Positions 52,142-61,287 of a stretch of DNA of 64,000 nucleotides are shown here, one piece after another. The stretch spans positions 2,480,001-2,544,000 of the forward strand of contig CP001643.1 in NCBI GenBank assembly GCA_000023405.1, written 5' to 3'. Position 1 is the first letter of the stretch, and every line of letters starts with the position of its first letter. The notes below the pieces were generated by a model that made no database searches, was not told the origin of the DNA, and worked only from the letters and a program-made list of their open reading frames with translations. This stretch comes from Brachybacterium faecium DSM 4810 (GTDB lineage: Bacteria > Actinomycetota > Actinomycetes > Actinomycetales > Dermabacteraceae). A program made the translations under genes and the position numbers.

Positions 52142-53615
52142 CCCCATCGCCACACTGTTCATCGACGGGCAGTGGACGGCCTCGTCCTCGGGTGCGACCC
52201 GCACCGTGTTCTGCCCCGCCGATCAGAGCGAGGTGGGCGTGGTCTCCGAGGCCACCGCCGAGGACGTCGAGCGCGCGATCCTCGCCGCCCGCCGCGCCTT
52301 CGACTCCCGCGTCTGGGCCGACACGCCCGCCGCCGAGCGCGGTGACTTCCTGCTGCGCGTCGCCGACGCGCTCCAGGAGCGCAAGGCCGAGTTCGCCCGC
52401 GCCGAGGCCCTCGACACCGGCAAGCGCCTGGTCGAGGCCGAGGGCGACATGGACGACATCACCGCCTGCTTCCGCTACTTCGGGAAGATCGCCGATCAGA
52501 CCCCGGGCCGCCTGGTCGATGCCGGGGATCCCAGCGTGATCTCCCGCGTCGTGAAGGAGCCGATCGGCGTGTGCGGCATGATCACGCCGTGGAACTTCCC
52601 GCTGCTGCAGGCCTCGTGGAAGATCGCCCCGGCGCTCGCGGCCGGCAACAGCTTCGTCATCAAGCCGGCCGAGCTCACCCCGCACACCACGATCCTCATC
52701 CTCGACGTGCTCGACCGGCTCGGCCTGCCCGCCGGGGTGGCGAACCTGGTGCTCGGCGACGGCGGCGTGGTGGGCGCGCCGCTGTCCTCCCACCCGGAGA
52801 TCGACCTGGTCTCCTTCACGGGCGGCCTGGTCACGGGCCGGAAGATCGCCGAGGCCGCCGCGCACGGCGTCAAGAAGGTGGCCCTCGAGCTGGGCGGCAA
52901 GAACCCCAACGTGGTGTTCGCCGACGCCGACTACGAGGCGGCGCTGGACAACGCCCTGAACGCCGGGTTCCTCGACTCGGGCCTGGTGTGCTCGGCCGGC
53001 ACGCGCCTGATCGTGCAGGACACGATCGCCGAGAAGTTCGTCGACGAGCTGGTCGCCCGCGCCGAGGACATCGTCATGGGCGGCCCGCTGGACGAGAAGG
53101 CCGAGACCGGGCCGCTGGTCTCGAAGGAGCACCGCGACAAGGTCACCGACTACGTCCAGCGCGGCATCGCCGCCGGTGCCCGCCTGCGCACGGGCGGCCA
53201 CTGGGGCGGTCCCGAGCACGAGCAGGGCTTCTTCTACGCGCCGACGGTGCTGGACCAGTGCACTGCGGAGAACCCCGCCGTGGTCGAGGAGGGCTTCGGC
53301 CCCGTGATCACGGTGGAGACCTTCTCCACCGAGGAGGAGGCGATCGCGATCGCCAACGACACCGAGTACGGCCTGGCCGGCGCGGTGTGGACCTCCGATT
53401 CCGGGGTCGCCAATCGCGTCTCGCGACGTCTGCGCCACGGCACGATCTGGATCAACGACTACCACCCCTACCTGCCGCAGGCGGAGTGGGGCGGTTTCAA
53501 GATGTCCGGCGTCGGCCGCGAGCTGGGCCCCACCGGGCTCGAGGAGTACACCGAGTCCAAGCACATCTACGAGAACACCGAGCCCGCCGTCTCCGGCTGG
53601 TTCCCCCGGAAGTGA
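52134..53615 (+). CDS. betB: Betaine-aldehyde dehydrogenase
   Basis: A 493-residue NAD(P)-dependent aldehyde dehydrogenase that oxidises betaine aldehyde to glycine betaine. The segment GVCGMITPWNFPLLQASWKI is the nucleotide-fold signature, ALELGGKNPNVVFADAD carries the general-base Glu and SGLVCSAGTRLIV the catalytic Cys. GYTESKHIY-like EYTESKHIY is near the C-terminus. Substrate assignment rests on its place between betT and betA; the sequence alone would say aldehyde dehydrogenase. ATG 52134 lies within the end of betT. Confidence 0.93.
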   Translation: MTDPIATLFIDGQWTASSSGATRTVFCPADQSEVGVVSEATAEDVERAILAARRAFDSRVWADTPAAERGDFLLRVADALQERKAEFARAEALDTGKRLVEAEGDMDDITACFRYFGKIADQTPGRLVDAGDPSVISRVVKEPIGVCGMITPWNFPLLQASWKIAPALAAGNSFVIKPAELTPHTTILILDVLDRLGLPAGVANLVLGDGGVVGAPLSSHPEIDLVSFTGGLVTGRKIAEAAAHGVKKVALELGGKNPNVVFADADYEAALDNALNAGFLDSGLVCSAGTRLIVQDTIAEKFVDELVARAEDIVMGGPLDEKAETGPLVSKEHRDKVTDYVQRGIAAGARLRTGGHWGGPEHEQGFFYAPTVLDQCTAENPAVVEEGFGPVITVETFSTEEEAIAIANDTEYGLAGAVWTSDSGVANRVSRRLRHGTIWINDYHPYLPQAEWGGFKMSGVGRELGPTGLEEYTESKHIYENTEPAVSGWFPRK

Positions 53616-53688
53616 TCCGCGCGGGCCGGGGCCCTCTCGGCCCCGCCCCGCGCCCCTGACCCTCATCCCTCGACAGGAAGCAGCAGCA

Positions 53689-55296
53689 ATGTCGTCACAG
53701 AACCCCAGCTCCCAGAGCCCCGTCTCCGAGAACCCCGTCTCCGAGTTCGACTACGTCATCGTCGGCGGCGGCTCCGCCGGTGCCGCCCTGGCGGCGCGTC
53801 TGAGCGAGGATCCGGCCGTGCAGGTCGCGCTCCTCGAGGCCGGCCCCTCCGATCTCGAGCACGAGGAGGTGCTGCAGCTCAAGCGCTGGCCCGAGCTGCT
53901 CGAATCCGGCCTCGACTGGGACTACCCGATCGAGCCGCAGGAGAACGGCAACTCCTTCATGCGCCACGCCCGCGCGAAGGTGCTGGGAGGCTGCTCCTCG
54001 CACAACTCCTGCATCGCCTTCCACCCGCCGGCGGAGGACATGGACCTGTGGGAGGAGCTCGGCGCCGAGGGCTGGAACGCCGAGACCGTGATGCCGCTGA
54101 TCGAGCGCCTGGAGACCAACCGGGACCGCAGCGGTGAGGGCCACGGCACCTCCGGCCCGGTGCACCTCATGGACGTGCCTGCCGAGGATCCGCTCGGCGT
54201 GGCGCTGCTGGACGCGTGCGAGCAGGCGGGCATCCCGCGGGCGCGGTTCAACGACTTCGAGACCGTGGTCAACGGCGCGAACTGGTTCCAGGTGAACCGT
54301 CAGGACGACGGCACCCGGGCCTCCTCCTCCGTCTCCTACCTGCACCCGAACTTCGAGCGGGAGAACCTGCACGTCCTCACCGGCATGCACGTGATGCGGG
54401 TGCTCTTCGACGAGGAGCAGCGCGCCACCGGCGTGGAGTACATCGACAACGCCTTCGACCGCTCCTCGCGCATGCACGCGCGCCGCGAGGTGATCCTCTC
54501 CGCCGGGGCGATCGACTCCCCGAAGCTGCTGATGCTCTCGGGCATCGGCCCCGCCGACCACCTGCGCGAGGTGGGCATCGACGTGCGTGTGGACTCCCCC
54601 GGCGTCGGCTCGAACCTGCAGGACCATCCCGAGGCGGTCATCTCGTGGGAGTCCACGCAGAAGATGACCCGCGAGTCCACGCAGTGGTGGGAGATCGGCA
54701 TCTTCACCCCCACGCAGGAGGGCCTGGACCTGCCGGACCTGATGATGCACTACGGCTCGGTGCCCTTCGACATGCACACCCGCCGTCAGGGCTACCCGAC
54801 CTCGCCGGAGTCCTTCGCGCTGACCCCGAACGTCACCCACGCCCGCTCGCGCGGCACGGTGCGGCTGCGGTCGATCGACTACCGCGACAAGCCGAAGGTC
54901 GATCCGCGCTACTTCACCGACGAGGAGGGCCATGACATGGCCGTCGCCGTCGCCGGGATCCGGAAGGCGCGCGAGATCGTCTCCCAGCCGGGGATGGATG
55001 CGTTCCGCGGCCGGGAGCTGTTCCCCGGCGAGGACGTGCAGAGCGACGAGGAGATCGCCGACTACGTCGCGAAGACCCACAACACCGTCTACCACCCCGC
55101 CGGCTCGTGCCGCATGGGCGCGGTGGACGATGACATGTCGCCCCTGGATCCGCAGCTGCGGGTCAAGGGCGTGACCGGTCTGCGCGTGGTCGACGCCTCG
55201 GTGATGCCGCAGCTGGTCGCCGTGAACCCGAACATCACCACGATGCTGATCGGCGAGCGCGCCGCGGAGCTGATCCGCGGCGAGCAGAGCGCCTGA
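53689..55296 (+). CDS. betA: Choline dehydrogenase (GMC oxidoreductase)
   Basis: A 535-residue FAD-dependent GMC oxidoreductase that oxidises choline to betaine aldehyde. The FAD-binding motif is DYVIVGGGSAGAALAARLSE (about residues 21-40). KVLGGCSSHNSCIAF, ILSAGAIDSPKLLMLSGIGP and the C-terminal YHPAGSCRMG, which holds the active-site His, and NPNITTMLIGERAAELI are the family blocks. ATG 53689 follows AGGAAG, 73 nt after betB. A strong hairpin ends the operon. Other GMC substrates are possible, but the operon context makes choline the best call. Confidence 0.92.
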   Translation: MSSQNPSSQSPVSENPVSEFDYVIVGGGSAGAALAARLSEDPAVQVALLEAGPSDLEHEEVLQLKRWPELLESGLDWDYPIEPQENGNSFMRHARAKVLGGCSSHNSCIAFHPPAEDMDLWEELGAEGWNAETVMPLIERLETNRDRSGEGHGTSGPVHLMDVPAEDPLGVALLDACEQAGIPRARFNDFETVVNGANWFQVNRQDDGTRASSSVSYLHPNFERENLHVLTGMHVMRVLFDEEQRATGVEYIDNAFDRSSRMHARREVILSAGAIDSPKLLMLSGIGPADHLREVGIDVRVDSPGVGSNLQDHPEAVISWESTQKMTRESTQWWEIGIFTPTQEGLDLPDLMMHYGSVPFDMHTRRQGYPTSPESFALTPNVTHARSRGTVRLRSIDYRDKPKVDPRYFTDEEGHDMAVAVAGIRKAREIVSQPGMDAFRGRELFPGEDVQSDEEIADYVAKTHNTVYHPAGSCRMGAVDDDMSPLDPQLRVKGVTGLRVVDASVMPQLVAVNPNITTMLIGERAAELIRGEQSA

Positions 55297-55346
55297 GCAG
55301 GGCCCGGGGCTGCGCGACGGCCCCGGACCTGCCCGCAGGTGAGCAC

Positions 55347-55386
55347 GACGGCGCGGTGCCGGTCCTCCGACCGGTGCCGCGCCGTC
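55347..55386 (+). terminator. Terminator of the bet operon
   Basis: Arms of 18 bp (55347-55364 and 55369-55386) with two central mismatches and a 4-nt loop, beginning 50 nt after the betA stop. Confidence 0.75.
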
Positions 55387-55435
55387 GGCGTCCCGGCCCC
55401 CGTCGGGCCCCTTCTGGGATGTCCGGGCGGGACCG

Positions 55436-55441
55436 TACACT
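55436..55441 (+). promoter_or_regulatory. -10 box of the AraC-type gene, leaderless spacing
   Basis: TACACT ends 7 nt before GTG 55449 with no ribosome site between them, so the transcript probably begins at the start codon. Confidence 0.5.
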
Positions 55442-55448
55442 CTGAGGC

Positions 55449-56194
55449 GTGACCGCGCTCACGCTCCCGCGCGCGGAGGACAGGTTCTCCTCCGTGCTGC
55501 GCCTCGCGCACGAGAACGCCGCGACCCTCGATGTCGCGGACCTCGCGGAGCATGCCGGGTACAGCCCCTTCCACTTCACCCGGATCTTCGGCGCCCGCAT
55601 GGGGATCGGTCCCGGCCAGCACCTCACCGCCCTGCGCATCGACGCGGCGAAGCGGATGCTGCTGGCGGGGGACGACGCGGTGATCGACGTGGCCGCCGCG
55701 GTCGGCTTCGACTCGCTGTCGAGCTTCAGCCGCCGCTTCCGCAGCACTGTCGGCATCACGCCCGGGCAGCTGCGCCGCCTCGCCCATCGCGTCGCGGACC
55801 GGCCCCGCGTCCCTTCACCCTGCTGCGCCCGCACCACGGGACGGTGCGGGTGCGCCTGGTACTGCCCGAGGAGGTGCAGCGGCGTGGCGACGCCTCGGTG
55901 TGGGTGGGCTGGTATCCGCAGCCGGCACCGATCGGGCTGCCGCTCTCGGGCGTGCTCGTCTCCGGCGTGCCCTCCGTCGATCTGCCCATGTGCGAGGGGG
56001 CGCCGTTCCTGCTCGGCTTCGTGGTGCCCGCGCATGCGGACCCGCTGGACATGCTGGTGCCGGAGCAGCCGCTGGTGGCGGTGCACCCGGCCCCGCTCGC
56101 GGGGCCGGGCGAGGTGACGCTCGAGTTCTCCGCAGCCGGGCCGGCGGCGCGGCCGCCTCTGCTCTCCGCCCTGCCGAGCCTCTGCCGCCGCTGA
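55449..56194 (+). pseudogene. AraC family regulator, apparently frameshifted
   Basis: The N-terminal part holds an AraC-type double helix-turn-helix: HENAATLDVADLAEHAGYSP with FHFTRIFGARMG, then VIDVAAAVGFDSLSSFSRRF with STVGITPGQLRR. The effector part continues in another frame (TVRVRLVLPEEVQ, SVWVGWYPQPAPIG) to TGA 56194. The shift lies near 55800-55812; one more C in the run CCCC would give ADRPPRPFTLLRP and restore about 248 residues. It follows betA but has its own -10 box. It may regulate choline genes, but that is only a guess from position. Confidence 0.75.
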
Positions 56195-56285
56195 GGTGCG
56201 CAGGATCGGACAAACCCCGGCGCCGCGCCCCCTCTAGGTTGGGGGCACCAGGGCCCCAGGGGTCCACCGCACCGCAGGAGGAACG

Positions 56286-57083
56286 ATGACCCGCAGCACC
56301 GGCACCAGCACCTGGCTCGATCTCAGCATCACCGACACCGAGGCGGCGAAGGCCTTCTACTCCGGCCTGTTCGGCTGGGAGTTCGAGGACCTCGGCGAGA
56401 GCATGAACCACTACCACCTGATCCGCAACGACGGCGCCCTGGTGGGCGGGCTGATGAACGTCTCGGGCATGACCTGCCCGGCCGGCGATCCGCTGCCGCC
56501 CGAATGGAGCGTCTACCTCGCCGTCGACGACGCCGACGCCCGCACCGCGAAGGCGACGGAGGCCGGCGGCACCGTCATCGTCCCGCCCGATGCGATCAGC
56601 GACGCGGGGCGGATGTCCGTGGTGCTCGACGCCACCGGGGCGCCGATCGGCCTGTGGCAGGCCGGGACCCTCGAGGGCTACGAGTTCACGGGCACGCCCG
56701 GCTCGCCCGTGTGGTTCGAGCTGATGACGCACTGGTACGACGAGGCCGCCGCGTTCTACACCGAGGTGTTCGACGCGCAGCTGGTGCCGATGGCCGAGGA
56801 GATGTCCGGCCCGGACTTCCGCTATGCGACCAACGGCGCCGGCGAGAGCGCGAGCTGGGGCCTGTGCGATGCGACCCGCATGATGCCCGAGGACGCCACC
56901 GGCTGGCGCATCTACCTGGGCGTGGACTCGAGCGCGGCCGCGATCGCCCGGGTGGAGGAGCTCGGCGGCTCGGTGCTGGACGGGCCGATGCCCTCGCCCT
57001 TCGGCACGGTCGCCACGATCGCGGACCCCGAGGGCGCGACCTTCCAGATCAGCGCGATGGCCGAGGCCGTGCCCGAAGGGTGA
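56286..57083 (+). CDS. VOC family protein with two glyoxalase-like domains
   Basis: A 265-residue protein made of two related VOC domains: residues 1-125 (STWLDLSITDTEAAKAFYSG then LFGWEF) and 135-260 (PVWFELMTHWYDEAAAFYTE then VFDAQL). Similar two-domain proteins in actinobacteria are annotated as glyoxalase or hydroxylase-like (the CFP30B type), but no substrate is known. ATG 56286 follows GCAGGAGGAA, a strong ribosome site. A hairpin terminator follows. Confidence 0.88.
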   Translation: MTRSTGTSTWLDLSITDTEAAKAFYSGLFGWEFEDLGESMNHYHLIRNDGALVGGLMNVSGMTCPAGDPLPPEWSVYLAVDDADARTAKATEAGGTVIVPPDAISDAGRMSVVLDATGAPIGLWQAGTLEGYEFTGTPGSPVWFELMTHWYDEAAAFYTEVFDAQLVPMAEEMSGPDFRYATNGAGESASWGLCDATRMMPEDATGWRIYLGVDSSAAAIARVEELGGSVLDGPMPSPFGTVATIADPEGATFQISAMAEAVPEG

Positions 57084-57111
57084 CATCGGCGCGGATCGGC
57101 TCCGGAGCCGA

Positions 57112-57145
57112 GGACAGCCCCGCCCCACACGGGGCGGGGCCGTCC
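57112..57145. terminator. Bidirectional hairpin between VOC and TetR genes
   Basis: A perfect 10-bp GC core (57117-57126 and 57131-57140) is extended by GGAC/GTCC flanks with one bulged base on each side. Confidence 0.75.
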
Positions 57146-57167
57146 TTGTCGGTGGCGTCCCGCGAGT

Positions 57168-57749
57168 TCAGCGGGCCGCGTCCCGGGGGACGTCCTGAGC
57201 GCCTCCCACTCCGGCGACGAGCAGACGGACGACGCAGCGCGTCTCCTCGACGGTGTGCGCGGTCGCCTGCAGAGCACGATGCGTGGTCGCTCCCTCGATG
57301 TACGTGTTGAGGGCGCGTGCCGTCGCGTCGCCGAAATGATGGGCGAGCGCCGCGCGGCCCGCCTCCGTCATATCCACCAGGAGCTTCTGGTACCTCGCAT
57401 CCCTCGAGGTCATCGCATAGAGCTCGTAGTTCACCCGGTAGTCCAGGCCGCCCTCGACCCCGAAGTCCTCGTGGATCAGCTGCACCACCGCATCGATCGC
57501 CTGCTCGCGGGACAGGCTCGGGGGAAGACGCGCACCGACGAGCTCCTCGACCTCGTCGACATACCGCGAGAAAGCCTCGTACAGCAGTTCGTCGACGTTC
57601 TTGAAGTGGTAGGTCATGGACCCCAGCGGGACATTGCTCATCGCCGCGACGACGCGATTGGAGGTCCCTCTGACACCGTTCACGGCGATGCTGCTGTACG
57701 CCATGGCGATGATGCGCTCACGACGACCCGGATCGAAACGACGCGCCAC
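57168..57749 (-). CDS. TetR family transcriptional regulator
   Basis: A 193-residue TetR-type repressor. The N-terminal helix-turn-helix is IIAMAYSSIAVNGVRGTSNR with VVAAMSNVPLGSMTYHFKNV, including the characteristic S-x-x-Y-x-x-F end. The C-terminal ligand domain is of unknown specificity. It is divergent from a GPH sugar symporter and an alpha-glucosidase, so it probably represses them in response to a sugar or its product (inference). The start is GTG 57749 with AGAGG upstream. Confidence 0.88.
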   Translation of the reverse strand: MARRFDPGRRERIIAMAYSSIAVNGVRGTSNRVVAAMSNVPLGSMTYHFKNVDELLYEAFSRYVDEVEELVGARLPPSLSREQAIDAVVQLIHEDFGVEGGLDYRVNYELYAMTSRDARYQKLLVDMTEAGRAALAHHFGDATARALNTYIEGATTHRALQATAHTVEETRCVVRLLVAGVGGAQDVPRDAAR

Positions 57750-57779
57750 GATCCCTCTTCTCTGTGCACCTCGGCGTGT

Positions 57780-57960
57780 CTTTGCACATCGGCCTGAACA
57801 TCGGCACCTCGGCCGGTCGGCGACCGGCCGTACGTGCGCCGCTCATCGTAGTCTCCTCGCCCCGGCGCGACCCCGCCGCCCCTCGATGTGGACGAGTGAA
57901 CACATCGGCGGTACAGTCGATCCGCACTCTGTACGACTGAACATATCGCCGGATGCACGG
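57780..57960. promoter_or_regulatory. Divergent regulatory region with repeated GAACAT-type boxes
   Basis: The 324-nt gap between tetR and the symporter has no gene. Boxes resembling CACATCGGC or GAACATCGGC occur at about 57785-57793, 57796-57805, 57899-57909 (GAACACATCGG) and 57940-57950 (GAACATATCGC). GTACAG (57911-57916) and CTGTAC (57929-57934) form a perfect inverted repeat between the last two. These are candidate operators of the TetR regulator. Confidence 0.5.
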
Positions 57961-58073
57961 CGATCCGTCACCATCTGGAATCCGCCCGCGGTTCGCCGGA
58001 CCGCCTCGCCGCGTCTCCGGCCCTGCGCGCATGCACAGCAGGACACCGCGGCCTCCAGCCGAGGATCACACAC

Positions 58074-59586
58074 GTGAGAACCGCTCCCCCATCACCACCG
58101 ACCACCACCGTTCCCTTCCGCGAGAAGGCCGCCTACGCCTCAGGCGACCTGGCCTTCAACCTCATCTACGTGGCCGTCGGGTCCTACCTGGCGTTCTTCT
58201 ACACGGACGTGGCCGGCATCCCGGCCGCCACGGTGGGGACGATCCTGCTGGTCGCCCGCCTCCTCGATGGCGCATGGGATCTCGTCGTCGGGGTGCTCAT
58301 CGAGCGGACGAGGTCCCGCCTGGGCAAGGCCCGGCCGTGGCTGCTCTACCTCGCACTGCCCTACGGGCTGTCCGCGGTCCTGCTGTTCACAGCTCCTGCC
58401 TTCGGGCCGACGGGGAAGATCATCTACGCGTTCGTGACCTACACGCTCTGCTCGGTGATCCTCTACACGGCGCTGAACATCCCCTACGGGGTGCTCAACT
58501 CGCTGATGACTGCGGACCAGACGGAACGCGGCCTGCTGAACACCTTCCGCATGATCGCCGCGTACATCGGAGCGATCATCGTCTCCGCGGTGACGCTGCC
58601 GCTCGTGGAGGCGGCAGGCGGAGGCGCTCGCAGCTGGACCCTGGTCTTCGGGCTCTACGGGATCCTCTCCGTCGCGCTGATCGCCATCGTCGTCAAGTTC
58701 TGCACGGAGCGCGTCGGCCGCGCGCCAGAGGGTCCTCAGGAGACCGCCGACGCGGCCGGCAGCCCGGACGCCGACGACGCCGTGCCCCAGCAGCCGAAGC
58801 ACCTGCCGGGACGCTCCGACGCCGCCCCCGCACGTCTCACCCCCCGCGCTCCGCTCCCTGCTGAGCAACAAATACTGGCTCCTGCTCGTGGTCTTCGGTG
58901 TCCTCATGTTCACCGGGTACAACCTGATGTCGGTCTACCCCTACTATGCGAAGCACATCCTCGGGGACGAGAGCATGGCGTCGGTGATGTTCACCTTCCG
59001 CAACGTCATCGAGCTGGCCGGCGTCTTCGTGGCGATCCCCTTCATCCGCCGGATCGGGAAGCGGAATGTCACGCTGGGCGGCTGCCTGGCCGTGATCGTC
59101 GGCCAGCTGATCATCGCGACCTCGCCCACCCAGATGACGGTCGTGCTGCTCGGCATCGGCGTCGCCGGCCTCGGCGAAGGAGCCATGTTCGGCGTCGTGT
59201 TCGCCATGATCGCGGACACGATCGAGTACGAGCAGTGGCGAAGCGGCGCCCGGGTCGAAGGACTGGTCTACGCCGGTGCCACCTTCGGGCAGAAGGTCGG
59301 TGGAGCGCTGGGCGGCGTCGCCGTCGGCTGGATGCTCGGGCTCGGCGGGTATGTCGAGGGCGACGGCGGCGCGGCCCAGCCGCAGTCAGCTCTCGACCAG
59401 ATCACCGTCGTGTTCATCTGGCTCCCGCTCGTCTTCGCGATCGCGATGGCGATCTGCATGGCCTTCTACCGCTTGGACAAGGAGTACCCGCAGATCATCG
59501 CTGACCTCCGAGCTCGCGAGGGATCCATCGAGGGCGCGGAGTGCGCCGAGACCGCTGCGAGCACGTCCCCCGGCGGGCACCGATGA
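58074..59586 (+). pseudogene. GPH-family sugar:cation symporter, apparently frameshifted
   Basis: From GTG 58074 the frame encodes the first six helices of a GPH symporter: ASGDLAFNLIYVAVGSYLAF with FYTDVAG, RLGKARPWLLYLALPYGLSA and LNIPYGVLNSLMTADQTERG. In the cytoplasmic linker the frame changes in a run of six C at about 58840-58845. Without one C it continues ALRSLLSNKYWLLLVVFGVL and MFTGYN to the second half (IADTIEYEQWRSGARVEGLV), ending at TGA 59586. The restored length is about 503 residues. The stop overlaps the alpha-glucosidase ATG by 4 nt. It would import an alpha-glucoside for that enzyme. Confidence 0.85.
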
Positions 59587-61250
59587 GCATGCTGACGGCG
59601 AAGCACCGCGCTGCGACGATGATCCATCCGGGCACCGCTGCTGACCAGTGGTGGCGCACCGCCGTGATCTACCAGATCTATCCCCGATCGTTCTCCGACT
59701 CCGACGGCGACGGGGCCGGGGACCTGCAGGGGATCACCGACCGCCTGCCCTATCTGCGGGACCTCGGCGTGGACGCCCTGTGGCTCTCCCCCTTCTATCC
59801 CTCGCCCCAGGTGGACGGTGGATATGACATCTCGGACCACCAGGACGTGGACCCGCTGTTCGGGACTCTCGACGATGCCGACGAGCTCATCCGTCGGGCG
59901 CACGATCACGGCTTGCGGGTCCTGATCGACATCGTCCCCAACCACACCAGTGATCAGCATCCATGGTTCCGCGAGGCGCTGGAGGCGCAGCCCGGTTCCC
60001 CCGCACGGGACCGCTACGTGTTCGTCGACGCGGACGGCCCGTACAACAACTGGCCCTCGGAGTTCGGCGGCCCGGCATGGACCCAGGTGGCGGACGGACA
60101 GTGGTACCTGCACCTCTTCGACCCCGCTCAGCCCGACCTCAACTGGAGGAACCCAGAGGTCCGCGAGCTCTTCCTCGAGACGATGAGGTTCTGGCTCGAT
60201 CGCGGGGTGGACGGATTCCGGATCGATGTCCCCCATCATCTGATCAAGGCCGATGGACTGCCTGATCTCGACGTGCCCTGGGAGGACTACGTCAGAGGGG
60301 ACCACCCCACATCCGCCGCGCCCTTCGCCGACCAGGAGGGCCTGCACGAGATCTTCCGCGAATGGCGCACCCTGCTCGAGAGCTACCCGGGACAGCGGGC
60401 GATGGTCGCCGAAGCGTGGGTCGCACCGCACGACCGCCTGGCCCGCTACATCCGACCCGACGAGTTCCATCAGGCGTTCAACTTCGATGTCCTCGCCCTG
60501 CGCTGGGATGCGGCCGACGTACGGCGCCGGGTGACGGAGAGCTATGCCGCGGCCGACGCGGTCGGCGCGCCGACGACCTGGGTGCTGTCCAATCATGACG
60601 TCATGCGCCATGCGAGCCGTCTGGTCCGCTCCGATCCCGCCCAGGCCCCGTGGGTGCTGCCCTCCTCCGAACAGGCCCCGGACAGCTCCGCCGGTCTGCG
60701 CCGGGCCCGGGCCGCCACCGCTCTGCTGCTCGCGCTCCCCGGCAGCGCATACCTCTACCAGGGAGAGGAGCTCGGCCTACCGGAGGTGCTCGACCTGCCC
60801 GACGAGGCCCGCCGCGATCCGACGTTCGCCCGCACGGCGGGGCGTCTGCGCGGACGCGACGGCTGCCGGATGCCGCTTCCCTGGAGCGCCTCGGGCCCGT
60901 CCTTCGGGTTCAGCGAGGCCGAGGAGACGTGGCTGCCCATGCCCGCGGGCTTCTCGGCGTACGCGGCCGACGCCCAGGATCACGACCCCGACTCGACCCT
61001 CCGCCTCTACCGTCAGCTGCTGCGTCTCCGCCGGGAACGGCGCCTCGGCACCGGCACGGCCTCTCTGTGCGATCTCGGGCCGGATCTGCTCGGGCTCCTG
61101 ATCGAGACCGACATCGGGACGACCATGGTCGTCACGAATTTCAGCGACTCCTCGTGGATGATCCCCTCGGACGCCGAGATGCTGGTGTCCAGCACTCCCA
61201 TCGCGCGCGGAGCGCTCGGTCGGGACCAGTCCGTGTGGCTCGCGCTCTGA
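59583..61250 (+). CDS. GH13 alpha-glucosidase
   Basis: A 555-residue cytoplasmic alpha-amylase-family enzyme of the oligo-1,6-glucosidase/alpha-glucosidase type. WWRTAVIYQIYPRSFSDSDG is the diagnostic N-terminus. LIDIVPNHTSDQHPWF is conserved region I, DGFRIDVPHHL carries the catalytic nucleophile Asp, MVAEAWV the acid/base Glu, and WVLSNHDVMRHASR the transition-state Asp. It hydrolyses short alpha-glucosides. ATG 59583 overlaps the symporter stop (ATGA), so uptake and cleavage are coupled. A bidirectional hairpin follows. Confidence 0.92.
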   Translation: MSMLTAKHRAATMIHPGTAADQWWRTAVIYQIYPRSFSDSDGDGAGDLQGITDRLPYLRDLGVDALWLSPFYPSPQVDGGYDISDHQDVDPLFGTLDDADELIRRAHDHGLRVLIDIVPNHTSDQHPWFREALEAQPGSPARDRYVFVDADGPYNNWPSEFGGPAWTQVADGQWYLHLFDPAQPDLNWRNPEVRELFLETMRFWLDRGVDGFRIDVPHHLIKADGLPDLDVPWEDYVRGDHPTSAAPFADQEGLHEIFREWRTLLESYPGQRAMVAEAWVAPHDRLARYIRPDEFHQAFNFDVLALRWDAADVRRRVTESYAAADAVGAPTTWVLSNHDVMRHASRLVRSDPAQAPWVLPSSEQAPDSSAGLRRARAATALLLALPGSAYLYQGEELGLPEVLDLPDEARRDPTFARTAGRLRGRDGCRMPLPWSASGPSFGFSEAEETWLPMPAGFSAYAADAQDHDPDSTLRLYRQLLRLRRERRLGTGTASLCDLGPDLLGLLIETDIGTTMVVTNFSDSSWMIPSDAEMLVSSTPIARGALGRDQSVWLAL

Positions 61251-61253
61251 CCC

Positions 61254-61282
61254 GCGGCGCGGCCGGCCGGCGGCCGCGCCGC
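61254..61282. terminator. Bidirectional hairpin between convergent genes
   Basis: A perfect 12-bp inverted repeat (61254-61265 and 61271-61282) with a 5-nt loop lies between the GH13 and choline-sulfatase stops. Confidence 0.75.
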
Positions 61283-61287
61283 CCCGG

